Shown in pieces: positions 34,789 through 43,416 of a DNA stretch of 64,000 bases. Both the position numbers and the translations under genes were made by a program. Below the pieces are notes generated by a model, which was given only the letters and a program-made list of their open reading frames with translations, was not told the DNA's origin and did not search any database. Within the stretch, counting starts at the first letter, position 1. Each line of letters starts with the position of its first letter. The DNA comes from Robinsoniella peoriensis (GTDB taxonomy: Bacteria > Bacillota > Clostridia > Lachnospirales > Lachnospiraceae), in NCBI RefSeq assembly GCF_000797495.1, contig NZ_JTGN01000011.1, positions 62,001-126,000 of the forward strand. The letters run 5' to 3'.

Positions 34789-36945
34789 TTACGCTCTCGC
34801 CATCTTGCCGGATGCCTGTTTGTGTTTGTTCGGATTGTAAGCCGGACGGAACAGCATAAACAGGAAAATAATCAATATAATTGCTGCAACTGCAGTTCCT
34901 ACTGTAAATCCACCGCCTGTGAAGGCCGTACCAAACTGAAAGATCATTAAAGTCACTGCATAAGCAAATATGTTCTGATATATGATAGCAAATGCGGTCC
35001 ATTTTTTACTTCTGAATTCTTTTGCCATTGTGCTGATAGCTGCAAGGCACGGAGAATCCAACAGGTTAAATACCAGGAAGGAGAATGCAGCAATGGCACT
35101 TGGGAAGAATGTCATAACAGTCTGCCATAATGTGGCATCTGTTTCTGCCGCATCTGACATTCCGGCAATAACGCCCATGGTGCTGACAATACCTTCTTTG
35201 GCAACGAAACCGGAAAGGGAAGATGCCACTGCCTTCCAGTTGCCAAATCCGAGAGGTGCAAAGATCGGTGCAATAAATCCGCCGATAATAGCCAGTAAGC
35301 TGTCATTCTCGGATGCTGCCATTCCAAATTGTCCATTGGCAAAACCGAAAGTTCCAAGGAACCACATTACCATACAGCAGAGGAACAGAATCGTTCCGGC
35401 CTTCTTCAGGAAGCTCCATACACGTTCCCAAACATGAAGCAGCACTGTTTTCACATCCGGAATATGATACTGGGGTAATTCAATAACAAACGGAGATACT
35501 TCTCCGGCGAATAATTTTGTTTTCTTTAACATAATACAGGAAATTACAACAGCAAAGATTCCAATGAAGTACATCAGCGGAGCCATCCACCATGCACCGC
35601 CCATAATGGCACCTGCAATTAAGGCAATAACCGGCAGTTTTGCTCCACAGGGAATAAATGTGGTAGTCATAATAGTCATTTTACGGTTTTCTTCATTTTC
35701 AATCGTCTTTGTTGCCATTATTCCAGGAACGCCGCATCCGGAACCGATCAAAAGCGGAATAAAGCTCTTACCGGAAAGTCCGAATCTGCGGAATACCCGG
35801 TCCATGATAAATGCAACACGCGCCATGTAACCGCAATCTTCTAATACAGAAAGGAACAGGAATAAAATTGCCATCTGCGGTGCAAATCCAATGGGGGCTG
35901 CAAGGCCGCCGATAATACCGTCTACTACCAGAGATATCAGCCATTCTGCAGCGCCTATATTTTCAAGACCTGCCTGTACAGCCGGCTGAATCCAAGCACC
36001 AAATAAAGTATCATTTGTAAAATCTGTTACCACTGCACCAATTGTAGTTACGGAAACATAATAAACCAAAAACATAATTGCTGCGAAGATTGGCAGTGCC
36101 AGCCAACGGTTTGTAACTATTCTATCAATTTTATCTGAAGTTGTCATCCCTTTTTGTTTTTTCTTCAGACAATTATGAATCACTTTTTCTATGTACTCAT
36201 ATCTTTCATTGGTAATAATACTTTCTGTATCATCATCCATCTCGTTTTCAGCCACTTCCACAACATTTTTGATAACTTTACTGCTGTCTGCAGAAAGCGA
36301 AAGTTTTTCTATGACTTTTGGATCTTTTTCAAACATTTTAATACTGTACCAGCGAACCTGTTCTGAAGGTAGATCTGAAGGAAGCTGATCTTCAATATCT
36401 GTAAGATAACTCTCTACCTTATCGGAAAATTTATGCTGGGAAGTCATTGTTTTTTGTTTAGCCGCCAGAGCAACCGCTCTGTTTGACACCTCAGCTAATC
36501 CAATGCCTTTTAGTGCTGAGGTCTCCAGGACTTCACATCCCAATGCTTCTGAGAGCTTTCCGACATTGATTTTATCACCATTTTTATTAGCAAGATCAAT
36601 CATATTAAGTGCTATAATCACCGGAATACCAAGCTCCAGGATTTGTGTAGTTAAATAAAGATTTCTTTCCAGGTTCGTAGCGTCCACCAGATTGATCACT
36701 ACATCCGGTTTTTCATCCAGCATATAGTCCCTGCTTACTACTTCTTCCAGGGTATATGGAGATAAGGAATAAATTCCGGGTAAATCTGTGATAATCACAT
36801 CTTTATGCCCTTTTAATTTACCTTCCTTTTTCTCAACAGTAACTCCTGGCCAGTTGCCAACATATTGATTGGAGCCGGTCAGGCTGTTAAACATCGTTGT
36901 TTTACCGCAGTTTGGATTACCTGCAAGTGCAATACGAATTGCCAT
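34789..36945 (-). CDS. feoB: Ferrous iron transport protein B
   Basis: 718 residues from an ATG with AAAGGAGG upstream; 11 further in-frame codons lie before it. N-terminal G domain: G1 GNPNCGKTT (9-17), switch region VTVEKKEG, G3 DLPG, G4 NMID. Helical GDI region, then a membrane part with paired gates (GSGCGVPG; CGAKLPV) and about ten helices. It imports Fe(II) across the cytoplasmic membrane driven or gated by GTP. Preceded by two feoA genes and followed by the Cys-rich and HMA proteins. An iron-box palindrome lies 23 bases before the start. Confidence 0.97.
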   Translation of the reverse strand: MAIRIALAGNPNCGKTTMFNSLTGSNQYVGNWPGVTVEKKEGKLKGHKDVIITDLPGIYSLSPYTLEEVVSRDYMLDEKPDVVINLVDATNLERNLYLTTQILELGIPVIIALNMIDLANKNGDKINVGKLSEALGCEVLETSALKGIGLAEVSNRAVALAAKQKTMTSQHKFSDKVESYLTDIEDQLPSDLPSEQVRWYSIKMFEKDPKVIEKLSLSADSSKVIKNVVEVAENEMDDDTESIITNERYEYIEKVIHNCLKKKQKGMTTSDKIDRIVTNRWLALPIFAAIMFLVYYVSVTTIGAVVTDFTNDTLFGAWIQPAVQAGLENIGAAEWLISLVVDGIIGGLAAPIGFAPQMAILFLFLSVLEDCGYMARVAFIMDRVFRRFGLSGKSFIPLLIGSGCGVPGIMATKTIENEENRKMTIMTTTFIPCGAKLPVIALIAGAIMGGAWWMAPLMYFIGIFAVVISCIMLKKTKLFAGEVSPFVIELPQYHIPDVKTVLLHVWERVWSFLKKAGTILFLCCMVMWFLGTFGFANGQFGMAASENDSLLAIIGGFIAPIFAPLGFGNWKAVASSLSGFVAKEGIVSTMGVIAGMSDAAETDATLWQTVMTFFPSAIAAFSFLVFNLLDSPCLAAISTMAKEFRSKKWTAFAIIYQNIFAYAVTLMIFQFGTAFTGGGFTVGTAVAAIILIIFLFMLFRPAYNPNKHKQASGKMARA

Positions 36946-36967
36946 CTTCTCTTTTTCCTCCTTTATA

Positions 36968-36983
36968 GTTAGTTTCACCTAAC
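36968..36983. promoter_or_regulatory. Iron-box-like palindrome before feoB
   Basis: GTTAGTTTCACCTAAC, 23-38 bases before the feoB ATG. No good promoter sits on it, so it may be an internal operator or affect read-through from feoA. Confidence 0.65.
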
Positions 36984-37044
36984 TCTGTTTCAAAAATAAT
37001 AGAGTTCATGGAACTCCATATTTATAACAACTCTCTATACCACC

Positions 37045-37266
37045 TTATTCAACCTCAATAATTTCAGCATCCTGTTTTCTAAGGGACAGCTCATATCCAC
37101 GCACAGTCACTTCCACAGGATCTCCGAGAGGGGCTACTTTTCGAACAAAAACCTTACAGCCTTTCGTAATACCCATATCCATAATGCGGCGCTTCAATGC
37201 ACCTTCGCCATTTAACTTCCTTACCGTAACTGTGTTTCCACAAGCTACATCTCTTAATGTTGCCAT
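37045..37266 (-). CDS. feoA: FeoA family protein (copy 2)
   Basis: 73 residues. SH3-like fold with MDMGITKGCKVFVRKVAPLGDP and VTVRGYELSLRKQDAEII. It lies 15 bases after another feoA and about 100 before feoB; probably the FeoB partner. Confidence 0.92.
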   Translation of the reverse strand: MATLRDVACGNTVTVRKLNGEGALKRRIMDMGITKGCKVFVRKVAPLGDPVEVTVRGYELSLRKQDAEIIEVE

Positions 37267-37281
37267 TACATTCTCCTCCTC

Positions 37282-37491
37282 TTAAATCATGATTTTTTTT
37301 GCCATATCCTGATTAATTGCAACCCTGGAATCTTTGATATTCACAATCACATTTCCCTGAATCGCAGATACAACCGTAACAGCCGCTCCTGTTACAAAAC
37401 CAAGATTCTCCAGAAATCTTCTGGTGTCTTCTTTTCCGCCAACTTTTTTAATAACGTTCATTTCTCCGGTACTCGCCATTGTTAAAGGCAT
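37282..37491 (-). CDS. feoA: FeoA family protein (copy 3)
   Basis: 69 residues from the ATG; the GTG one codon earlier is the alternative. NLGFVTGAAVTVVSAIQGNVIVN and the end AINQDMAKKIMI are the FeoA core. First gene of the operon with feoA copy 2 and feoB, behind an operator-controlled promoter. Confidence 0.92.
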   Translation of the reverse strand: MPLTMASTGEMNVIKKVGGKEDTRRFLENLGFVTGAAVTVVSAIQGNVIVNIKDSRVAINQDMAKKIMI

Positions 37492-37547
37492 CACTACTCA
37501 CCACCTCATCCGTAAGAATTATAATATTCCTTGCTATTTTTCTTTCA

Positions 37548-37563
37548 GTTAGCTTTCGCTAAT
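37548..37563. promoter_or_regulatory. Second iron-box-like site before the feo operon
   Basis: GTTAGCTTTCGCTAAT, 17 bases downstream of the -10 of the feo promoter, in the 5' leader. Confidence 0.6.
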
Positions 37564-37576
37564 CTTCTTTTCAATG

Positions 37577-37608
37577 GTTAGTATATACTAACTTTCAGAA
37601 TAAATCAA
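37577..37608 (-). promoter_or_regulatory. feo operon promoter with overlapping iron-box palindrome
   Basis: Minus strand TTGATT, 17 bases, TATACT (37580-37608). The perfect palindrome GTTAGTATATACTAAC (37577-37592) contains the -10. Its context TCTGAAAGTTAG is shared with the feoA copy 1 promoter. Confidence 0.8.
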
Positions 37609-37687
37609 TAGTTTTTTTTTAAAAAATGAAAAAAATTATCAAAACCTATATTTACCGGTTTTGGGAATGCCTTCAAAAGATTTCTCC

Positions 37688-37716
37688 TTGACTTTTATTT
37701 TCACGCTTCCTATAAT
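37688..37716 (+). promoter_or_regulatory. Promoter of the YqeY gene
   Basis: TTGACT, 17 bases, TATAAT, about 50 bases before the start. Confidence 0.8.
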
Positions 37717-37765
37717 AAAAGGTATATCAAAAATATATTTATTAAATTATTTACAGGAGGTCACA

Positions 37766-38212
37766 ATGAGTAAAATAGATGAAGTAAGAAGCGCTATGGT
37801 TGCCGCTATGAAAGCCGGAGAAAAAGAACGAAAAGATTCACTTTCCATGCTGTTGTCCGCTTTAAAAAATAAGGCCATCGACAAAAGAGAAGATCTGACA
37901 GAGCAGGAAGAAAATGAAGTGGTATTAAAAGAGATTAAGCAGACAAAAGAAACCTTGGAACTAACGCCTGCCGACCGTACTGATATTGTAGAAGAATGCA
38001 AGAAACGGATCGCTGTATATGAAGAATTTGCGCCGCATATGATGGACGAAGACGAGATTAAGTCTGTTATTTCAGAGGTGCTGAAAAGCCTTGGCATCGA
38101 TGCTCCAACCGGTAAGGACAAAGGCCGGATTATGAAAGAACTGATGCCGAAGGTTAAAGGTGTGGCTGATGGCAAACTTGTGAATCAGATATTGGGAAGT
38201 TTGATGCAGTAA
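37766..38212 (+). CDS. GatB/YqeY domain-containing protein
   Basis: 148 residues from an ATG behind AGGAGG; a longer in-frame reading is unsupported. All-helical YqeY family: RSAMVAAMKAGEKERKDSLSMLLSALKN and late GRIMKELMPKVKGVADGKLVNQIL. It is related to the tail domain of the GatB amidotransferase subunit and is suspected to bind tRNA or a ligase complex; the role is not settled. Stand-alone gene with its own promoter and terminator. Confidence 0.92.
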   Translation: MSKIDEVRSAMVAAMKAGEKERKDSLSMLLSALKNKAIDKREDLTEQEENEVVLKEIKQTKETLELTPADRTDIVEECKKRIAVYEEFAPHMMDEDEIKSVISEVLKSLGIDAPTGKDKGRIMKELMPKVKGVADGKLVNQILGSLMQ

Positions 38213-38229
38213 TTTTACCGATCATATCC

Positions 38230-38266
38230 GGGGATGTGGCATGCTGTATGCCGCACCCCTTCTTTA
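38230..38266 (+). terminator. Intrinsic terminator after the YqeY gene
   Basis: Stem GGGG...GTGGCAT / ATGCCGC...CCCC with a 5-base loop, followed by TTCTTT. Confidence 0.75.
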
Positions 38267-38326
38267 TTGTATTCTAACAGATTTCACTAAGCGTCCTTAA
38301 CCTGTTCCCTGTAAAGCTAGAGCATG

Positions 38327-41300
38327 TCAGAAAATAACTTTAAATGTCTTGATTTCATAAGGTTTCATATTAAATTCTATTTTATTGCCAACAACAGCTG
38401 TTTCCACTTCATTCACTTCCATCATATTACATTCCCATGCGGATACAATATCTTTTGCAAAGGTCAGGGATGCGTGGGTTCTGCGGTTGAAGCATTCGTA
38501 CAGACGCACAATTAGAGCGTCTCCCTCTTCTGCTTTTTTCACAACCTCTACAACAACGTTATCCTGATCGGAAGATACATGTGAGTAGATATCTTTTAAT
38601 TCTCCGCCTTCATTCTCTTTTACTACTGCTGTAAGAGGATTATTGAGCTGGTAAGCCTGTTTTACGGTGCCTGCGCTTCTCCAGTCGCCTTCGTGAGGAT
38701 AGAAGGAGTAAGTAAATTCATGGAACTCCTTGTCCGCTTCCGGATTTGGATAACATGCAGATTTCAGCATTGACATTCCAATTACACCATCATGTACACT
38801 GCAGCCGTATTTACAGTCATTGAGCATACTTACACCATAATTGTCTTCGGATACATCCAGCCATTTGTGTACACAGACTTCAAATTTAGCATAATCCCAG
38901 GATGTGTTATAGTGTGTCTGGCGTTTCACATTACCATACTGGATATCAAATGTAGCTTCGCTGGTATGAACATCTACCGGGAATAAAGTCTTCATGAAAA
39001 TCTGGTGTTCCTTCCAGTCGATTTCATTTTTGATGTCAATTCTTGGAATATCCTGATAGATGCAGATAGACTGGGTAATTGTGGAATCCAGGTATTTTCT
39101 TTGTACCTTAATACAAGCCCTTACCGGTCCGTTTTCTGCGATTTCTATTTTTTCTACCTGATCTACTTCCCAGGATTTTTCAACATAGTAATTATTTACA
39201 TCCCAGGCATCGTAATTATGAGGCCTGTCTTCGTAAGTCATGATCACATTGGCTGCTTTTCCCGGCTGCAGCACTTCGCGCTTTGCTTTTTTGTCATAAA
39301 TGGATGCAAACTGTCCTTTTTCATTTAATGTAATAGCAAAGAAGTCATTTTCCAGATGTGTGGAAGTAACCTGCATAGTGCCGCTTTCCTCTGACTCTTC
39401 TTCTTTCAGATAAAATGTCTTGTAACCTTTTGACGGAACACTGTCTGCCTTAAAAATAATTTCTCCGGTATGTGCTGTCTGGGATGGAATCAGCCGCTCT
39501 CCGTCGTATACGGCAGCATTTGTCATCCCCTGCGGACACGGAAAGCTGACGATCTCATCTGCTGTCATACTGTTGGGATTATATACTACAATGGAATGCT
39601 TTGGAGCTTGCACTTTGTCTGTAATATTTTTTAATGCATTGGTTACCAGATCTTTGTTTATTGCAAATATACTTTCGTATTCTGCCTTAGAATCATCATA
39701 TACTTCTTTGATGGAGGATCCAGGAAGAATATCATGGAACTGATTTCGTAAGATTACTTCCCATGCTTCGTGAAGCTTATGGTCAGGATAGGCATTTCCT
39801 GTCAGATCCTGATCCATCATTCCGTATAGTTCTGCATTTTCATATGCGAATTCTGCTTTTCGGTTATATTTCTTATTACATGCCATGGAAGTATAAGTTC
39901 CCCTATGGTATTCCAGGTATAATTCCCCAACCCAGGATGGCAGATATTTATGATCCTTCACATTCTTTTCCAGAACTTCAAAGTAATTCTTGGCTGTACT
40001 CATAACTGTTTTCGGACAACCTGGTATTCCTTTTTCTAATCTTCTATGGTTTTCCAGCATTTTTGCAGTAGGACCGCCGCCGCCATCACCATAGCCGAAG
40101 GAATTTAAGATTTCTTCGTTTAGATATTTCTGGCTGTAACGTGCCCACCCGCCTTTGATCTGAGACGGATTAATATCTCCGTTATAGGTGGTAAAATGCT
40201 CCGTTTCGAATCCGCCTTCCACTGCGCCTTTTTTATAATCCCTGGTTGATACAAAATGAGTCAAAACCCTGCTGCCGTCAATTCCTTCCCATTCGAAGGT
40301 ATCATAGGGCATTTTGTTAAATTCATTCCAGCTGATCTTCGTTGTCATAAAATATGGCAGCCCGCATTTTCTCATAATCTGGGGCAGCGCTGCCGAATAT
40401 CCGAATACATCCGGAAGCCAGAGAATTGAATTATCTGCGCCAAACTCTTCCTGGAAGAACTTCTGTCCATACATAAACTGACGGACCAGTGCCTCGCCGG
40501 ATGCAATATTACAATCCGCCTCTACAAACATGCCGCCTTCCGGTTCCCATCTGCCTTCTTTTACTCTTTCTTTGATCTGTTCATATACCTCTGGGGCATT
40601 CTTTTTTACATATTTATAAAGCTGGGGCTGGCTGGACATAAAAATGTATTCGGGATACTGTTTCATCAGATCCAGTACCGTTGAAAAACTTCTGACCGCC
40701 TTATCTTCTGTCACTGCCAGTGACCAGAGCCATGCCACATCAATATGGGTATGGCCTACACAATAAACAACTGCATCACTGCTCCCACACTCTTTTTCAT
40801 AGAATTCTTTTGTAATGTATTCCTGTGCTTTTTCCAGTGAATCGTAATATTCTTCGGAATATTCTTTTCTTAAGTCAAGCAGATTCAAAGACTCGTTTAA
40901 CCTTGTAATAATTGTTATGTATGCTTTGTCATCCGGGTTTAACAGCCTTGCAACATTTAACGGCACAGAAATATCATAAAAATATTTTTCTGTCTTCCGG
41001 TCTAATGTTTTTAACTTTGAATCCAGCTTCAGGCTGAAATTCTGGTCCCCCGTAAATGCAGATAAGACGATACGATAGCTTTCGCCTGCAGCAGCATGTT
41101 CTGTCAGAACCGTTTCCCTGTGGTTCACATCCATTCCCTGCTTCATTTCTCCATTCACATAAACAGAGAACTGTGGATTCGTTGCATCCCACTCGCTCTC
41201 TTTTCCGGTGATTAGTTCATAAACTACACACTTGCCATGCAAGCTATCGGGTATCGTTACGGTTGTCTCAAACCAGTAATACTCCCGGTGTCCGCCCCAA

Positions 41301-41470
41301 ATCTGTTCCCTGGAAAATTCCTGCCATGCACTGGTGTCCAAACCTGTAATGTCAGTAAAACGTTCCGTGGTCTGAATCATTTTGTAATTCTGGATATTAA
41401 CTGATTCCGGATAGATTAATTCATGTAAGTCTTCGATCAGTTTTCCTATCCTTTCCTTAATTAAAACCAT
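38327..41470 (-). CDS. Alpha-mannosidase, glycoside hydrolase family 38
   Basis: 1047 residues behind AGAGGAGG. N-terminal beta region (about 1-215), then the GH38 catalytic barrel: GHTHIDVAWLW (zinc ligands His and Asp), LPDVFGYSAALPQ (nucleophile Asp), then a middle helical region with NEEILNSFGYGDGGGG and a large C-terminal beta region. It is a retaining zinc enzyme that removes alpha-mannose from mannosides or N-glycan fragments. It has no signal peptide, so it acts on imported material. Last gene of an operon with two permeases and a binding lipoprotein; a hairpin at 41529-41573 separates it from the permease. Confidence 0.94.
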   Translation of the reverse strand: MVLIKERIGKLIEDLHELIYPESVNIQNYKMIQTTERFTDITGLDTSAWQEFSREQIWGGHREYYWFETTVTIPDSLHGKCVVYELITGKESEWDATNPQFSVYVNGEMKQGMDVNHRETVLTEHAAAGESYRIVLSAFTGDQNFSLKLDSKLKTLDRKTEKYFYDISVPLNVARLLNPDDKAYITIITRLNESLNLLDLRKEYSEEYYDSLEKAQEYITKEFYEKECGSSDAVVYCVGHTHIDVAWLWSLAVTEDKAVRSFSTVLDLMKQYPEYIFMSSQPQLYKYVKKNAPEVYEQIKERVKEGRWEPEGGMFVEADCNIASGEALVRQFMYGQKFFQEEFGADNSILWLPDVFGYSAALPQIMRKCGLPYFMTTKISWNEFNKMPYDTFEWEGIDGSRVLTHFVSTRDYKKGAVEGGFETEHFTTYNGDINPSQIKGGWARYSQKYLNEEILNSFGYGDGGGGPTAKMLENHRRLEKGIPGCPKTVMSTAKNYFEVLEKNVKDHKYLPSWVGELYLEYHRGTYTSMACNKKYNRKAEFAYENAELYGMMDQDLTGNAYPDHKLHEAWEVILRNQFHDILPGSSIKEVYDDSKAEYESIFAINKDLVTNALKNITDKVQAPKHSIVVYNPNSMTADEIVSFPCPQGMTNAAVYDGERLIPSQTAHTGEIIFKADSVPSKGYKTFYLKEEESEESGTMQVTSTHLENDFFAITLNEKGQFASIYDKKAKREVLQPGKAANVIMTYEDRPHNYDAWDVNNYYVEKSWEVDQVEKIEIAENGPVRACIKVQRKYLDSTITQSICIYQDIPRIDIKNEIDWKEHQIFMKTLFPVDVHTSEATFDIQYGNVKRQTHYNTSWDYAKFEVCVHKWLDVSEDNYGVSMLNDCKYGCSVHDGVIGMSMLKSACYPNPEADKEFHEFTYSFYPHEGDWRSAGTVKQAYQLNNPLTAVVKENEGGELKDIYSHVSSDQDNVVVEVVKKAEEGDALIVRLYECFNRRTHASLTFAKDIVSAWECNMMEVNEVETAVVGNKIEFNMKPYEIKTFKVIF

Positions 41471-41528
41471 GAGTTACCTCCTCTTTATGGCAGATATTAA
41501 GATATCTGCATTATTATAACTACATCAC

Positions 41529-41573
41529 GTGCCTTATCAGAGTCTGCTTCAAGCAGGCTCTGATGTATGGCAC
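41529..41573 (-). other. Intercistronic hairpin before the alpha-mannosidase gene
   Basis: 12-bp stem TCAGAGTCTGCT/AGCAGGCTCTGA (one G-T pair) with an outer GTGCC/GGCAC clamp. No T tract follows, so it may stabilise or process the mRNA rather than end it. Confidence 0.6.
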
Positions 41574-41583
41574 ATGTATAATA

Positions 41584-42405
41584 TCATCCTTTTGCTGCCC
41601 CTGCCATGGTAAATCCTTTTGACATATATTTTTGAGACAGGATATAAAGTAAAATTGAGGGTAAAGCATATACTGCGGAGTATGCTGCAAGCTGTCCGTA
41701 CTGAACCATTCCATTATTTCCAAAGAACTGATATAAGAGAATTGATGCAGGCTGCTTAGCAGGTGTACTCAATAAGATATAGGGAATAAAGAAGTTCCCC
41801 CAGCTTCCTGAGAACGTATATATAAATACAACACAAATTCCCGGGAACATAAGCGGCGCCACTACTTTTCGAATTGACTGCCAGGTAGTTGCTCCATCTA
41901 CCCATGCGGCTTCTTCCAGCTCTACCGGAACGCCATCCATAAAATTTTTCATCAGCCAGATTCCATAGGGCAGTGATGAAGCACTCAGGAATAGAATAAC
42001 ACCCCAGATGCTATCTAGCAAGCCTATTGATAAAAACATTTTGTATACAGGAACAATAACTGCCGTCATCGGAAGTGCGGTCATAAAAAGGATCACGTAC
42101 ATGAACCCTTTGCGGTAACTTAAGCGGTATCTTGAAAGAGCATAAGCGCCAAGCCCGGATACAATTACTACGATGGTTGCCTGGATAAAGGAGATGAAAA
42201 GCCCGATACCAAAACCTTTTAAATTCGTTTTGTTCGAAAGTACTGATTTGTAATTCTCTAATGTCCACTGCGTAGGTGCCTTAATTGCCTCACTTGCGTT
42301 CGTATCTAAGGAGGCGATAACAACCCAGAGAAGTGGAAGTATGAATACCAATGCAATACAGCTCAGGATTGCATAATGGATTCCCTTTGTTGTTTTTTCA
42401 TGCAT
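41584..42405 (-). CDS. Carbohydrate ABC transporter permease (MalG type)
   Basis: 273 residues, six membrane helices, EAA loop ELEEAAWVDGATTWQSIRKVVAPLMFP. Ends SKGFTMAGAAKG. GGAGG precedes the ATG. CUT1-type permease of the mannoside importer. Confidence 0.94.
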   Translation of the reverse strand: MHEKTTKGIHYAILSCIALVFILPLLWVVIASLDTNASEAIKAPTQWTLENYKSVLSNKTNLKGFGIGLFISFIQATIVVIVSGLGAYALSRYRLSYRKGFMYVILFMTALPMTAVIVPVYKMFLSIGLLDSIWGVILFLSASSLPYGIWLMKNFMDGVPVELEEAAWVDGATTWQSIRKVVAPLMFPGICVVFIYTFSGSWGNFFIPYILLSTPAKQPASILLYQFFGNNGMVQYGQLAAYSAVYALPSILLYILSQKYMSKGFTMAGAAKG

Positions 42406-42418
42406 ATAATTTCCCTCC

Positions 42419-43306
42419 TTAATCGTCTGATTTCAATATTCTTGCATAGATGATACTGCAGACAATACCAACTACTAAGATTAACATACCAATTGCTGTT
42501 CCGGCACCCATCTGTCCGCTGGTAAATGCCTGTCTGTACATATAGATTGGAAGTGTACTGGTTGAATTACCCGGTCCTCCGCCAGTCATAATGTAGATCA
42601 ATCCAAATACACCCAGTGTTGATAAGGTATTTAACATGGTATTGGTTGCAATGGTATCTTTGATACAGGGTACGATAATCCGAAGCAGTGTCTGCCTGCG
42701 GTTTGCTCCGTCCACTTTTGCAGCCTCTTCGATATCTCCGGATACATTATCCAGTGCAGACTGAAAGTTCATCATAGAGAATGCAGTTCCATGCCATATG
42801 TTTGCAGCTACAACGGCAGCCATTGGATGCTGGTACAGCCAGGCGATGGGCTCAATCTGTATTGCACCCATAATCATGTTGAGTGTACCGGATTCCTGGA
42901 AGAAAGAGGAACAGCATAATGCTACAACAATCTCAGGCATAACCCAGCCTGCCAGGATGCAGGGACCTACGATACTACGAAAGGTCTTTGCTTTATTTTT
43001 CATCAAATAGGCAATCGTAAATCCTAATACGGACTGCCCAATTAAACTTCCAACTAAGAAAATCAAAGTATTTTTAATGGCGATTAAGGTATTTGGATCT
43101 GTAAGCATTTTTATGTAATTTTCCAGTCCCACTATTTGAAAATTCGCCGCATTTGAACCACTAAGTGCTAAATTTGTAAAAGAGTAATAAACAGTTAATA
43201 CAATCGGAATAATAAAGAACGCGATTAACAGTACAATTGCCGGCAATAACAAAATGGATTTCTTGGCTTCATCCATTACCATTGCCTTTCTATTTGGTCT
43301 AGCCAT
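42419..43306 (-). CDS. Carbohydrate ABC transporter permease (MalF type)
   Basis: 295 residues from an ATG eight bases after GGGGG; 18 in-frame upstream codons are dropped. Six membrane helices; EAA loop DIEEAAKVDGANRRQTLLRIIVPCIKD. Pairs with the permease 13 bases downstream. Confidence 0.93.
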   Translation of the reverse strand: MARPNRKAMVMDEAKKSILLLPAIVLLIAFFIIPIVLTVYYSFTNLALSGSNAANFQIVGLENYIKMLTDPNTLIAIKNTLIFLVGSLIGQSVLGFTIAYLMKNKAKTFRSIVGPCILAGWVMPEIVVALCCSSFFQESGTLNMIMGAIQIEPIAWLYQHPMAAVVAANIWHGTAFSMMNFQSALDNVSGDIEEAAKVDGANRRQTLLRIIVPCIKDTIATNTMLNTLSTLGVFGLIYIMTGGGPGNSTSTLPIYMYRQAFTSGQMGAGTAIGMLILVVGIVCSIIYARILKSDD

Positions 43307-43416
43307 CAGCACAGCCCCCTTTTCTTTCTTCGTGAAATGAGCATCTCTTTCACCTTTCAATAAGACCGGGCGGGTTTCAATCTATTCTGATTAACCCCGC
43401 CCGTTGCATTTAATTA

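Noticed and set aside
34982..35437. A 151-codon + strand frame inside feoB
   Set aside because: Antisense to the FeoB membrane region; no start signals.
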